Part shown: positions 28,137 to 36,923 of the stretch, piece by piece | How positions within the stretch are numbered: position 1 is the stretch's first letter | How the letters are laid out: every line of letters starts with the position of its first letter | DNA from: Roseivirga sp. | Lineage (GTDB): Bacteria > Bacteroidota > Bacteroidia > Cytophagales > Cyclobacteriaceae | Length of the DNA: 64,000 nucleotides | Direction: 5' to 3' | Assembly (NCBI GenBank): GCA_029262895.1 | Contig: JAJCYM010000062.1 | Location: forward strand, 57,559-121,558 | Notes under the pieces: generated by a model | What the model was told of the DNA's origin: nothing | Databases searched by the model: none | Seen by the model: only the letters and a program-made list of their open reading frames with translations | Translations under genes and position numbers: made by a program

Positions 28137-28167
28137 GGCTCGGTTCTGACCAAACCGGGCCTTTTTT
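28137..28167 (+). terminator. Orphan rho-independent terminator or attenuator
   Basis: GGCTCGGTT (28137-28145) pairs with AACCGGGCC (28153-28161), with one G-U pair, and six T follow. It points along the plus strand, yet the nearest upstream gene is on the other strand. It may end a small RNA or attenuate the exporter operon, whose start codon is 190 bp further on. Confidence 0.75.
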
Positions 28168-28299
28168 ATGCCCATACTTTAAGTCCAATTTCCAAAGTGT
28201 TCGAATTCGATCAATTCCTGTTCTAATAATGTACACTTAGCGCACACCCCCTTTATACCAATATCTTGTAAGTCTCTGTAAATCAAGCAAATGAATTTG

Positions 28300-28315
28300 T
28301 GGCATTCTTGTTGAG
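28300..28315 (+). promoter_or_regulatory. Possible sigma-54 promoter of the exporter operon
   Basis: TGGCATTCTTGTTGAG keeps the GG at -24 and TTG at -12 with correct 10-bp spacing, but the -12 dinucleotide is GA rather than GC. A start about 12 bp downstream would give a leader of about 30 nt before the ATG at 28356. The nearby NtrC-type regulator makes this plausible. Confidence 0.35.
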
Positions 28316-28355
28316 TAGCGATGGGCGGACTAGAAAACACCACACTTATAAGGTA

Positions 28356-29606
28356 ATGGATAGAAAAATCAAGAAAAAGGTATGGACCGCCAAGCGCATC
28401 TTTACCATTGTAGGAATTGCAGGAATTGCATTTATGATCCTTTATGTATTTGTTCTTGCAGACAGTAGCTCCAAGCTCAATGTAGATCAAGACAAAATTA
28501 ACATCGCTTCCGTTACTCAGGGAGCCTTTCAGGAATTTATACCAGTAGAAGGGCAGGTAATGCCAAAGATAACCATTCGATTGGATGCAATAGTGGGTGG
28601 TAACGTTGAGCGGAGGTTTTTGGAAGGTGGGGTTGAAGTAACTAAAGGAGATACAATACTCAAATTGGAGAACAGCGCAATTCAATTAAGCTACATTCAG
28701 GAGCAAACTCAAACCAACAGGTTGAGAAATGATATTGAAAATGCAAACAACGGCCTTCAGCAAGCACTATTTAGATCCAAAAGTTCCATCATTGAATCAG
28801 AATTTAACATTGATGGTGCGCTTGATCTTTATAAGCGCAATGAGCAGCTTTGGGCAGACAAAGTGATTTCTGAGCAAGAATACTTAAATTCAAAAAGGGC
28901 TTATGACAGATTAATTGCTTCCAAAGAGAACATTGTGAGGCAAATGGAATTTGATTCTATAAATGTTGTTACTACTGTTAAACAGAATGAAGCGCGTTTA
29001 ATCACTTCCGAAGTGAGTTTGGAAATTGTCAAGGAGCGTTTAGAAAACCTTTGGGTTACTGCACCAATTTCTGGTTTACTCTCTACTGTCAACGTTGAAG
29101 TTGGTCAAAGCATCGGTCAAGGTCAGACAATCGCCCAGATTGATGACTTAAATGGTTTTAAAATTGTTGCTCCTGTGGATCAACATTACCTGCCAAGGGT
29201 ATATGAAGGACTAAGAGGAACTTTTGACTTTGCTGGTACAAATTATTCTTTGACTATCAGAAAGAAATTCCCTGAGATTAATAATGGTACCTTTAATGTG
29301 GAGATGATATTTGACAATGACGTTCCCGATGGAATTAGAAGAGGTCAAACTATTTCTATCCGACTTCAACTAAGTGAAGAGCGTCAGGCCATTATGATTC
29401 CACGAGGCAGCTTCTTCCAGACTACTGGAGGTAACTGGATTTTCGTTGTGGACGAGAATGGTGGTGAAGCGGTAAAAAGAAATATTAGAGTAGGTCAGCA
29501 AAACACAAGACAGTATGAAGTCTTGGAAGGGCTGCAACCTGGAGAGCAAGTAATTACGTCTTCTTATGACGGATACGAAGACAAAGACAAATTAATAATC
29601 AAGTAG
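28356..29606 (+). CDS. Periplasmic adaptor of a MacA/HlyD-type exporter
   Basis: A 416-residue membrane-fusion protein. A basic N-terminus and one helix (about 13-35) anchor it in the inner membrane. A split lipoyl/barrel-sandwich domain (KITIRLDAIVGGNVERRFLEGGVEVTKGD and LWVTAPISGLLSTVNVEVGQSIGQGQ) brackets a coiled-coil hairpin at about 105-225. A beta-barrel and a membrane-proximal domain follow, including IMIPRGSFFQTTGGNWIFVV. It would link an inner-membrane pump to TolC. An upstream GTG at 28299 is in frame, but the ATG at 28356 has AAGG before it and starts the natural basic segment. It heads an operon with an ABC ATPase and a TolC-like gene. Confidence 0.92.
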   Translation: MDRKIKKKVWTAKRIFTIVGIAGIAFMILYVFVLADSSSKLNVDQDKINIASVTQGAFQEFIPVEGQVMPKITIRLDAIVGGNVERRFLEGGVEVTKGDTILKLENSAIQLSYIQEQTQTNRLRNDIENANNGLQQALFRSKSSIIESEFNIDGALDLYKRNEQLWADKVISEQEYLNSKRAYDRLIASKENIVRQMEFDSINVVTTVKQNEARLITSEVSLEIVKERLENLWVTAPISGLLSTVNVEVGQSIGQGQTIAQIDDLNGFKIVAPVDQHYLPRVYEGLRGTFDFAGTNYSLTIRKKFPEINNGTFNVEMIFDNDVPDGIRRGQTISIRLQLSEERQAIMIPRGSFFQTTGGNWIFVVDENGGEAVKRNIRVGQQNTRQYEVLEGLQPGEQVITSSYDGYEDKDKLIIK

Positions 29607-29644
29607 TAAATTAATTCAAAAGACAACTTTTAACTTTTATTATC

Positions 29645-30358
29645 ATGGAAAACAGTAAAAACCTTATCACTACTAAAGGACTGAAAAAGTTCTATTATAC
29701 TGATGAAGTGGAAACTACTGCACTTGGCAATGTTAACCTCGAAATTAAAGAGGGTGACTTTGTAGCAGTAATGGGTCCTTCAGGTTGTGGTAAGTCAACA
29801 CTTTTGAACATCATCGGTCTATTAGATAACCCTTCGGAAGGAGAGTTCTTCTTTTATGACGAAGAAGTTTCAGGCTATTCTGAAAGGCAAAGAGCTGATC
29901 TAAGGAAAAGAAACATTGGTTTCGTATTCCAGAGCTTTAACCTGATTGACGAACTAACAGTATTTGAAAACGTAGAACTTCCTTTGATCTACTTAAAATA
30001 CCCTTCTGCTGAAAGAAAGCAGCGAGTAGAGGAAGTACTGGAGCAAATGCAAATCATGCACAGAAAGGATCACTTTCCTCAGCAGCTTTCTGGAGGTCAG
30101 CAGCAAAGAGTTGCCGTGGCCAGAGCCGTTGTAGCAAAGCCTAACCTTATTCTGGCGGATGAGCCGACTGGTAACCTGGATTCAACGAATGGTCAAGAAG
30201 TGATGACACTTCTTAGCGACTTGAATTCTAATGGTACCACGGTTGTAATGGTAACGCACTCTGCAACAGATGCAGAATATGCACATAGAATAATCAACTT
30301 ATTTGATGGTCAGGTAGTATCTGAAAACATCAACACAAAGGAAAACTCATTAGTCTAA
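29645..30358 (+). CDS. ABC transporter ATPase (MacB/LolD type)
   Basis: A 237-residue ATP-binding subunit with Walker A GPSGCGKST, Q-loop FQSFNLID, signature LSGGQQQRVAVARA, Walker B LILADEPTGNLD and the switch histidine in VTHS. The sequence belongs to the MacB/LolD/FtsE branch, which pairs with FtsX-type permeases. It is a stand-alone nucleotide-binding protein; no permease is encoded in the operon. It is the only such ATPase in the window, which also holds four orphan FtsX-like permeases. It probably energises one or more of them in trans. A terminator follows directly. Confidence 0.94.
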   Translation: MENSKNLITTKGLKKFYYTDEVETTALGNVNLEIKEGDFVAVMGPSGCGKSTLLNIIGLLDNPSEGEFFFYDEEVSGYSERQRADLRKRNIGFVFQSFNLIDELTVFENVELPLIYLKYPSAERKQRVEEVLEQMQIMHRKDHFPQQLSGGQQQRVAVARAVVAKPNLILADEPTGNLDSTNGQEVMTLLSDLNSNGTTVVMVTHSATDAEYAHRIINLFDGQVVSENINTKENSLV

Positions 30359-30368
30359 ATTAATGTAA

Positions 30369-30398
30369 AATATGGCCCTGAAAAGGGCCGTATTTTTT
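30369..30398 (+). terminator. Rho-independent terminator after the ABC ATPase gene
   Basis: A stem ATATGGCCCT/AGGGCCGTAT with a GAAA loop (30370-30393) is followed by a run of seven T. It would reduce readthrough into the TolC-like gene, which then needs its own promoter or partial readthrough. Confidence 0.85.
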
Positions 30399-30451
30399 TA
30401 AGGTATCACACGGTACCCTGACAATATATTGTCTAAAGGATAGAAAACTCG

Positions 30452-30488
30452 AGGAGTTAAAACTCCTGTTTCCCGAAAATATTCGGGA
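30452..30488 (+). promoter_or_regulatory. Two hairpins in the leader of the TolC-like gene
   Basis: AGGAGTT/AACTCCT (30452-30467) and TCCCGAA/TTCGGGA (30471-30488) lie back to back 19 bp before the ATG of the outer-membrane channel gene. They could control translation or mRNA decay; neither has a T-tract. Confidence 0.5.
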
Positions 30489-30506
30489 TCAAAAACTAAA
30501 CACATA

Positions 30507-31910
30507 ATGATGAAAAAGCTTTTTATCACCTTACTAGTTACATTTTGCTTGGCATTTAGCTTAAATGCCCAAAGACGACTGACACTTGAGGAGTGTATAA
30601 ACATTGCTCTTGACAATAATATCAATATCAAGACGGCCCGTAACAACGCCATCAGCGCCAAAGCCGGTTACACCCAAAGTAAATTGAACTTTCTGCCTTC
30701 CATAAGTGCAGGAGCAAGTCATCGTTGGAGCGAGGGTTTATCGTTTGACCAAACATCTGGAGGCTTGGTAAATGCTACTACCTTAAGTGGAGGTGGATCA
30801 ATCAACGCTAATATGACCATTTTTAATGGTTTTAGTAATGCCTTGAACGTTGACCAAAGGAAACTTCAATATGAAGCAGCTGAACAAGCCATTGAGAGTA
30901 ATATACAATTTACGGAGGCGCAGGTTGTGGGTTCTTTCCTACAGCTTATAGTGGCGAAAGAACAATTGAAGATTGCCGAACAAACACTGGAATTGTTAAA
31001 TGAGCAGTTGGGTCAGCAAGAAAAAAGACAGAGTGCAGGAGTGGGCAATATGGAGCAAGTCTATAATTTCAAATCACGGGTTGCCCAGCAAAAGTTGCTC
31101 ATTGTGAATCAGGAAAATAGTCTGGCCACTGCGGAGTTGACATTGATTCAACTGTTATTACTCGATTCCACCCAGGATTATGAATTTGCAGGCATTACAA
31201 CAGATGATGCTGAATTGGAAAGTAATATTGAAACATATGGTTCGGTATTTGACCGTGCGCTGGCTTATTCACCATCGTTGAAATCTTCACAGTATACTCT
31301 GGAAGCATCTAAAAAATCTTCGAAGTCTGCTGAGTATGCATGGATGCCATCTTTGACTCTCAATGGTTCCTGGAGTACAGGCTGGTCTTCCAACGTTAGG
31401 AAATTTGCGCGGGACGGGAATGGAGATTTGATCCTTGATCCTGTGACCAATAGACCAACTGATATTGGTGTTCAGGACTTGAGCACTCAATTTGAAAATA
31501 ACGTGAGCAAATCAGCTTCACTTAATTTGAGTATCCCATTATTTACGCGATTTCAGAACAGAACTGGCTTTCAACAAGCAAGAATTCAAGTGTTGAATTC
31601 AGAACTTAATTATGAACTGGCTAAGAACAACCTGACTAATCAGGTGCAGCAGGCTTACCTTAATCTGGTTAATGCACAAACGCAATATACAGCCACCAAA
31701 GAGAGTTTGATCAACCTCAATACCGCGTTTGAGTTTGCGAAAAATCGTTACGATAATGGTACAATTGATTTTGTAACTTATTTACAGAGCTTGAATGGTA
31801 AGAATAACGGAGAATTACAATTGGTCCAGTCTAAATATGGAATTCTTTTAAGGAAGCTTATACTGGACATTTACACAGGAGATGAATTAAAGCTACCAGG
31901 CTCTAATTGA
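30507..31910 (+). CDS. TolC-family outer-membrane channel
   Basis: A 467-residue outer-membrane efflux protein with signal peptide MMKKLFITLLVTFCLAFSLNAQ. The mature part begins with the family motif RLTLEECINIALDNNINIKTARNN and shows the two-fold alpha-helical repeat of TolC proteins, with the second helix set from about residue 350 (FQQARIQVLNSELNYELAKNNL). It would form the outer-membrane exit duct of the exporter whose adaptor and ATPase precede it. A terminator and two leader hairpins separate it from the ATPase gene. The gene's end overlaps the convergent propeller gene by 8 bp. Confidence 0.93.
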   Translation: MMKKLFITLLVTFCLAFSLNAQRRLTLEECINIALDNNINIKTARNNAISAKAGYTQSKLNFLPSISAGASHRWSEGLSFDQTSGGLVNATTLSGGGSINANMTIFNGFSNALNVDQRKLQYEAAEQAIESNIQFTEAQVVGSFLQLIVAKEQLKIAEQTLELLNEQLGQQEKRQSAGVGNMEQVYNFKSRVAQQKLLIVNQENSLATAELTLIQLLLLDSTQDYEFAGITTDDAELESNIETYGSVFDRALAYSPSLKSSQYTLEASKKSSKSAEYAWMPSLTLNGSWSTGWSSNVRKFARDGNGDLILDPVTNRPTDIGVQDLSTQFENNVSKSASLNLSIPLFTRFQNRTGFQQARIQVLNSELNYELAKNNLTNQVQQAYLNLVNAQTQYTATKESLINLNTAFEFAKNRYDNGTIDFVTYLQSLNGKNNGELQLVQSKYGILLRKLILDIYTGDELKLPGSN

Positions 31911-32706
31911 TCTGATAGATATCAATCTTGTCGTTTGCGAAGCATATGACAAGACTGTTTTCCATTAATACAAATTGATAAGAGAGATCGGCTAGTTCGA
32001 TCTCTTTTTTATTTTGGTTATAAACATCCACGAACATCACTTTATTTCCCTTCAAATAGTATAGCTCATTTTGTAGAAAGCTGAAATAATTAATTCCTTT
32101 CAATTCCATCAGTTCGGTAAAGTTGCCAAAACGATCAAAAACCAGAACACCCTGCCCAGGGTCACTGATAAAAAGCCTGTTTTGATATTCCCGCATATGA
32201 GAAAAGTGGTATTCCGATGAGGGTACATTCAAATTGAGAGGCGTGTCAATGATCATTTCATTTGTAGGCAGGTCTATTTTTTTAAGACTTAGGTTCTGGG
32301 CATCGATCAACCATAAATTGTCATCGCCTGATAAGGTGACCAAGAGGGAGAACGAATTGACTTGAGACGGCAGCCGATATAACTCTGAGCTATTGAGGAA
32401 CCTATCAAGAAAAAGGTACTGTTGAAAATCCTGGTAATAGCAGAATACCCTTAAGCCTTGCCAGGCCTCGATTAATGTGACATTGCCATTTTTGGAAGGA
32501 GAGAAATGATAGAGCAGGTTTCCGGCTTTGTCATATTTGTCTATATCTCCCCGTTGGCTTGCAACATAGAAATGGCCTTGCCGATCAATTGATACAGTTT
32601 GAGGAGGAGTTGTTAAATTGATTGATGCCGTCTTTGTCAAGGTTTGAGCACTAATACCTTGCACAGATATCAGGATGATAAATGTGAGAAGATGTTTAAC
32701 CTTCAA
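31903..32706 (-). CDS. Secreted beta-propeller-like protein
   Basis: A 267-residue protein from the TTG at 32706; longer in-frame starts up to 32745 lie inside the upstream gene. With this start the N-terminus is a good signal peptide (MKVKHLLTFIILISVQGISAQ). The rest shows propeller-like repeats such as PQTVSIDRQGHFYVASQRGDIDKYDKAG, LWLIDAQNLSLKKIDLP and NRLFISDPGQGVLVFDRFGNF. It overlaps the end of the lpxH gene by 11 bp and so is coupled to it. Function unknown. The coupling to a lipid A enzyme suggests an envelope role, but that is inference. Confidence 0.7.
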   Translation of the reverse strand: MKVKHLLTFIILISVQGISAQTLTKTASINLTTPPQTVSIDRQGHFYVASQRGDIDKYDKAGNLLYHFSPSKNGNVTLIEAWQGLRVFCYYQDFQQYLFLDRFLNSSELYRLPSQVNSFSLLVTLSGDDNLWLIDAQNLSLKKIDLPTNEMIIDTPLNLNVPSSEYHFSHMREYQNRLFISDPGQGVLVFDRFGNFTELMELKGINYFSFLQNELYYLKGNKVMFVDVYNQNKKEIELADLSYQFVLMENSLVICFANDKIDIYQIN

Positions 32707-33457
32707 AGGTCTTAAGCTCAAATTGCTGTCCATCAAATTCCACATAGGTGTTATAGTTCAGCCATTCGCCAAGGTTTAGATATCGACTATGCTCACCAAC
32801 TTCAACGTCAATTGGCAGATGTCGATGCCCGAAAATATAGCAATCGTGATGCTCCTCTTTTTCCTTTTCTTTAGCAAAGGTCCAAAGGTACTCGCTCTCC
32901 CCCAGAAACTCTTCCTTTCTGTCATTGGCCTGGGCACGGCTTTTCCTTGACCAGAAATTAGCTATTGAAATGCCAACATTCGGATGCAGCCAATTAAAAC
33001 ACCATTGCAGAAATGGGTTTCTAAATACTCTTTTCAGGAATTTATAAGAATGGTCTCCAGGCCCCAGTCCATCCCCATGGCCGATGAAAATTTTGGTTTC
33101 GTTGATAAACAGCTGAATGGGATCGTGAATTACTTTGGCAGAGAGTTCGTTCACGAAATAACCTTTCATCCACATATCATGATTTCCGGTGAAAATGACA
33201 ATCTCTATGCCCTGGTCACTTAAAGAGGAGAGTTTGCCAATAAACCTTGAAAAGCCCTTCGGAATTGTGTTTTTATATTCAAACCAGAAATCAAAAAGGT
33301 CACCGACTAAAAAGATGGTCTGAGCATCTACTGAGCATTCCTCTAAAAAACGAATGATCCTCTTTTCCCTCTCCAGACTGGCGGCCTCGGTAGGAACGCC
33401 CAAGTGAAAATCGGAGGCGAAGTATACCTTTTTATCAGGAAGTAATTCAATCTTCAT
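32696..33457 (-). CDS. lpxH: UDP-2,3-diacylglucosamine diphosphatase
   Basis: A 253-residue metallophosphoesterase of the LpxH type common in Bacteroidota. The metal-binding motifs are ASDFHLG, GDLFDFWFEY, GNHDMW and GHGDGLGPGD, and the C-terminal GHRHLP. It removes UMP from UDP-2,3-diacylglucosamine to give lipid X, an early step of lipid A synthesis at the cytoplasmic face of the inner membrane. The gene follows ftsH after a strong terminator and is coupled to a small secreted propeller gene. FtsH degrades LpxC in enterobacteria; whether that relation holds here is unknown. Confidence 0.88.
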   Translation of the reverse strand: MKIELLPDKKVYFASDFHLGVPTEAASLEREKRIIRFLEECSVDAQTIFLVGDLFDFWFEYKNTIPKGFSRFIGKLSSLSDQGIEIVIFTGNHDMWMKGYFVNELSAKVIHDPIQLFINETKIFIGHGDGLGPGDHSYKFLKRVFRNPFLQWCFNWLHPNVGISIANFWSRKSRAQANDRKEEFLGESEYLWTFAKEKEKEEHHDCYIFGHRHLPIDVEVGEHSRYLNLGEWLNYNTYVEFDGQQFELKTFEG

Positions 33458-33492
33458 TCTGAGGGTAGAAATCCATTTGGCCCAAAATAAAA

Positions 33493-33517
33493 AAATCAGG
33501 TGGATTACACCTGATTT
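33493..33517 (-). terminator. Rho-independent terminator after ftsH
   Basis: The perfect stem AAATCAGGTG/CACCTGATTT with a five-base loop is followed on the minus strand by TTTTTTATTTT. It lies 22 bp after the ftsH stop codon and insulates lpxH. Confidence 0.9.
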
Positions 33518-33538
33518 CCTTATGACTTATAATTCATG

Positions 33539-35632
33539 TTATGAATCCGACTTGTCTTCAGAAGGCCCTTCTTCAGTAGCATCATTGGCTACCGGAGCTT
33601 CTGTTTCAGGATTAGCAGGTTCTTCAGAACCCGTCTCAGCTGTTGGTGCTTCTCCTTCAGTGTCTTCTTCCTTGTCCTGACCATTCTCGGTAAAAGCTTG
33701 GTATGTAGTTTGTTTGGCGAAAGGTCTTTCTCCAATCAATCCTTCCAAATCTGACTGGAAAATAATTTCCTTTTCAAGAAGCTCTTTAGCAAGTATCTCT
33801 AGCTGCACTTTCTTGTCAGTCAAAAGTTCTATAGTTCTTTTATAAGCGCCATCCACTAGCTTTTTGACTTCTTCATCAATGGTTTTGGCCGTGTCTTCTG
33901 AATAAGGCTTGTTAAATGCGTAATCGTTTTGTTTGGAGTCAAAAAAAGAAATGTTACCTATCTTCTCATTCATTCCATAAACGGAAACAATGCTGTACGC
34001 CAATTTGGTCACACGCTCCAGATCACTTAAGGCACCCGTTGAAATTTTACTAAACATGATTTGTTCGGCAGCCCTTCCACCCAAAGTCATGCACATCTCA
34101 TCCATAAGCTGTTCTGTTTGATAGAGAAATTGCTCTTTTGGGAGATACTGTGCGTAACCCAGCGCAGCTACACCTCTTGGTACGATACTTACCTTCACTA
34201 ATGGGTCTGCATGCTCTAAAAACCAACCCGCTACCGCGTGACCTGCCTCATGATAAGCGACAATTTTCTTTTCTTCAGGAGAAATAATTTTGCTTTTCTT
34301 TTCAAGACCTCCGATGACCCTATCTATGGCATCTTGAAAATCCTCCATATCTACAGCCTTCTTGTCTTTCCTGGCAGCAATAAGGGCTGCTTCATTACAA
34401 ACATTGGCTATTTCTGCACCGGCAAAACCAGGAGTTTGAGCAGATAGTTTTTTGGCATCAATGTCTTTGGCAACTTTAATAGGAGCCAAGTGAACCTTGA
34501 AAATAGCCTCTCGGCCAATGATGTCCGGCTTGTCAATGCTGATCTGACGATCAAAACGACCTGGCCTTAATAGGGCAGAATCCAGAACATCTGGTCTGTT
34601 GGTTGCAGCCAGGATGATTACACCAGAGTCGGTTGCAAATCCATCCATTTCAACCAGCAGTGAATTCAAAGTGTTTTCACGTTCATCGTTGGAACCGGGC
34701 ATTTGCCCCTTGCCTCTGGATCGACCGATGGCATCGATTTCATCAATAAATACGATACAAGGTGCTTTTTCTTTAGCCTGTTTAAAAAGGTCACGTACCC
34801 TTGCGGCACCAACCCCTACAAACATCTCCACGAAGTCAGAACCTGACAGGGAGAAGAAAGGTACAGCTGCCTCACCAGCCACAGCCTTGGCTAATAAGGT
34901 TTTACCCGTTCCGGGTGCGCCTACCAACAGGGCCCCCTTTGGAATCTTACCACCTAGTTTTGTAAACTTTGATGGGTTCTTCAGGAATTCTACAATTTCC
35001 TGAACTTCCTCTTTTGCCTCATCCAAGCCAGCTACATTGTCAAAGGTGATTTTTACTTTGTTATCAGCATCAAACAAGGCAGCTCTAGACTTACCAATGT
35101 TGAATATCTGACCACCAGGGCCGGTGTTGCCCGTCATCCTTCTCATCATAAACCAGAAGAACACTATGATTAAGATCAGGAAACCCCAGGTGCTGAGGAA
35201 ATCCATAACTGATGGACGTGTGTCAAACTCTAAACGGAGTCTATTATTTTCGTCCAACGATTTTTGTAACTCGGTATAGTTGGTTTGGAAATAGTCCTTA
35301 TCAATATTCTCAATGACGTAATCAGGACCACTTCCGACACTGAAAGGGCTTTTATTGTCTAGCTCGGTCTTGTATTTGGCATTCTGTCTGGCTTCTTGTT
35401 TCAGGTAAACCTCTACGAAATTTTTATCCTGAATTACAACTACTCTCTCAACATCATTACTCTTAATCATGCTCTCAAACCTATTCATAAGAATAGGCAC
35501 GCCTGAGCCTGAGTTTGAGAAAATCGAAACGGCAAAGACTACAATGATCAAGGATATAAATATCCAGACTTGATTGCTTTTTTTACCATTCGGTTTACCG
35601 AGGATGTTCTTTTTTCTTGGACTGTCTGGCAT
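33539..35632 (-). CDS. ftsH: ATP-dependent zinc metalloprotease FtsH
   Basis: A 697-residue membrane protease. Two helices (about 22-40 and 145-165) flank the periplasmic domain. The AAA+ domain has Walker A GAPGTGKT (238-245), Walker B IVFIDEID, and the second region of homology [20 protein letters not shown]. The zinc site is HEAGH (461-465). It degrades membrane and regulatory proteins. The last 45 or so residues are an acidic, low-complexity tail rich in E, T, A and P, which is absent from E. coli FtsH but seen in related Bacteroidota. The gene follows rsfS by 62 bp and ends at a strong terminator. Confidence 0.96.
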   Translation of the reverse strand: MPDSPRKKNILGKPNGKKSNQVWIFISLIIVVFAVSIFSNSGSGVPILMNRFESMIKSNDVERVVVIQDKNFVEVYLKQEARQNAKYKTELDNKSPFSVGSGPDYVIENIDKDYFQTNYTELQKSLDENNRLRLEFDTRPSVMDFLSTWGFLILIIVFFWFMMRRMTGNTGPGGQIFNIGKSRAALFDADNKVKITFDNVAGLDEAKEEVQEIVEFLKNPSKFTKLGGKIPKGALLVGAPGTGKTLLAKAVAGEAAVPFFSLSGSDFVEMFVGVGAARVRDLFKQAKEKAPCIVFIDEIDAIGRSRGKGQMPGSNDERENTLNSLLVEMDGFATDSGVIILAATNRPDVLDSALLRPGRFDRQISIDKPDIIGREAIFKVHLAPIKVAKDIDAKKLSAQTPGFAGAEIANVCNEAALIAARKDKKAVDMEDFQDAIDRVIGGLEKKSKIISPEEKKIVAYHEAGHAVAGWFLEHADPLVKVSIVPRGVAALGYAQYLPKEQFLYQTEQLMDEMCMTLGGRAAEQIMFSKISTGALSDLERVTKLAYSIVSVYGMNEKIGNISFFDSKQNDYAFNKPYSEDTAKTIDEEVKKLVDGAYKRTIELLTDKKVQLEILAKELLEKEIIFQSDLEGLIGERPFAKQTTYQAFTENGQDKEEDTEGEAPTAETGSEEPANPETEAPVANDATEEGPSEDKSDS

Positions 35633-35694
35633 TTACTTTGGTATTTTAATTTCTAAATTTCTCTTTTAACGCTCAAGGTGAAATAAGGTTAAAC

Positions 35695-36051
35695 CTATAC
35701 AGCTTGATTTAATAAGGTGGTTTTGGCATCGCCCCATAAATTTTCCAGGGCATAAAATTCGCGCTTTTCTTTTTTGAAAACGTGTGCTACTACACTCACA
35801 TAATCCATCAAAATCCATTCACGATTGGTATAGCCTTCTTTTCTCCAGGGCAATTCACTTGCACCCACTTTAACTTCTTTTTCGACAGACTCAGAAAGTG
35901 CTTGAATTTGAGTATCTGAAGTTCCGGAACATATCACAAAGAAATCACTGACGGCACCTTTCACTTCTCTAAGATCCATAATGACAATGTCAGACCCTTT
36001 TTTTTCCTCCATCCCCTTAATAACCAGTCTACTCAGCTCTTCCGATGTCAT
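35695..36051 (-). CDS. rsfS: Ribosome silencing factor
   Basis: A 118-residue RsfS/DUF143 protein. Diagnostic segments are DIVIMDLREVKGAVSDFFVICSGTSDTQIQAL and EGYTNREWILMDYVSVVAHVFKKEKREFYALENLWGDA. It binds ribosomal protein L14 and blocks subunit joining when nutrients are scarce. It is the first gene of an rsfS-ftsH unit and is divergent from birA, with 55 bp between the start codons. This arrangement (rsfS-ftsH opposite birA) is common in Bacteroidota. Confidence 0.95.
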   Translation of the reverse strand: MTSEELSRLVIKGMEEKKGSDIVIMDLREVKGAVSDFFVICSGTSDTQIQALSESVEKEVKVGASELPWRKEGYTNREWILMDYVSVVAHVFKKEKREFYALENLWGDAKTTLLNQAV

Positions 36052-36106
36052 TCAAAATTTTATTCTGGAAATTGTATTTATTTGCGTGTAAAACTACGAA
36101 AATACA

Positions 36107-36862
36107 TTGTACAAAATTCTTGCTAAAACATTATTTCTGGGCAAACGGGTCATTTACATGCCAACATGTCACTCTACGAATGACATAGCAGCGAATATGC
36201 TTGAAAAGCCTGACAATCAAGAGGGGATTGTCATTGTTACTGACAACCAAACTTCAGGCAAGGGGCAAAGAGGCAATGTTTGGCATTCTGAACCTGGTTT
36301 AAACCTGACATTTTCGATTATCCTAAAACCAAATACGCTCCAGATAAAACATCAATTCAATTTGAATATGATGGCTTCGTTGGCTGTGTCAGACATGCTC
36401 AAGGAACTACTGCCCACAGAAGAGGTTAAGGTCAAGTGGCCTAACGATGTCTATGTGAATGAGAAGAAGATTTCAGGAATTTTGATTGAAAACACGCTAA
36501 AGCCTCCGTTTCTGGAATATGCAGTAGTAGGCATTGGTCTCAACGTCAATCAGGAGCGCTTTGGTTCTGATAAAGCCACCTCAATGAAGCGGATTAGTAG
36601 GCAGGATCACAGCTTACCTGAACTATTTGAGCTATTAATTTTCTCTCTGGAGAAGCGATACATGCAGTTGAAATCAAGGGAGTATCCTTTGTTGAAAACA
36701 GACTACATGACTCATCTCATAGGGTTTAGACACTCTCGCAGATTTCGATCAGAATATGAATTTGAGGGTGTAATTGAAGATGTTTCTGAAGAAGGCAAAC
36801 TGCTTATTAATATAAAGGGACAGCGAAAGGCTTTTGATTTGAAGGAGATCACCTTTTTATAG
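36107..36862 (+). CDS. birA: Biotin-acetyl-CoA-carboxylase ligase
   Basis: A 251-residue biotin protein ligase without the N-terminal DNA-binding domain, so it is an enzyme only and not a repressor. Key segments are MPTCHSTNDIAANML, the biotin loop GKGQRGNVWHSEPGLNLTFS, VKWPNDVYVNEKKISGILIE and the following VGIGLNVNQ. It attaches biotin to the carrier protein of acetyl-CoA carboxylase. It starts with TTG at 36107; the resulting N-terminus, YKILAKTLFLGKRVIYMP, matches the family. It is divergent from rsfS. Confidence 0.94.
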   Translation: MYKILAKTLFLGKRVIYMPTCHSTNDIAANMLEKPDNQEGIVIVTDNQTSGKGQRGNVWHSEPGLNLTFSIILKPNTLQIKHQFNLNMMASLAVSDMLKELLPTEEVKVKWPNDVYVNEKKISGILIENTLKPPFLEYAVVGIGLNVNQERFGSDKATSMKRISRQDHSLPELFELLIFSLEKRYMQLKSREYPLLKTDYMTHLIGFRHSRRFRSEYEFEGVIEDVSEEGKLLINIKGQRKAFDLKEITFL

Positions 36863-36872
36863 TGCTTCCACA

Positions 36873-36904
36873 ATTGTGCTTTGTTGAGGTATGTTGTACC
36901 TTTG
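36873..36904 (+). promoter_or_regulatory. Bacteroidota-type promoter of ahcY
   Basis: A perfect -7 box TACCTTTG (36897-36904) matches the Bacteroidota TAnnTTTG consensus. A TTG at 36874-36876 lies 20 bp upstream as the -33 element. Transcription would start near 36911, 13 bp before the ATG of ahcY. Confidence 0.7.
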
Positions 36905-36923
36905 CACCCGGAAAAGAAATATT

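Larger units (their letters stand above)
27772..28355. other. Divergent intergenic region with an orphan terminator
   Basis: These 584 bp separate the minus-strand peptide gene from the plus-strand exporter operon and are AT-rich. The notable parts are a strong plus-strand terminator hairpin at 28137-28167 with no gene ahead of it, and a GG-N10-GA element at 28301-28314. No protein-coding frame is convincing. Confidence 0.6.

Noticed and set aside
28179..28685. A 168-codon minus-strand open frame overlapping the adaptor start
   Set aside because: It runs antisense through the adaptor's conserved N-terminus and has no family features.
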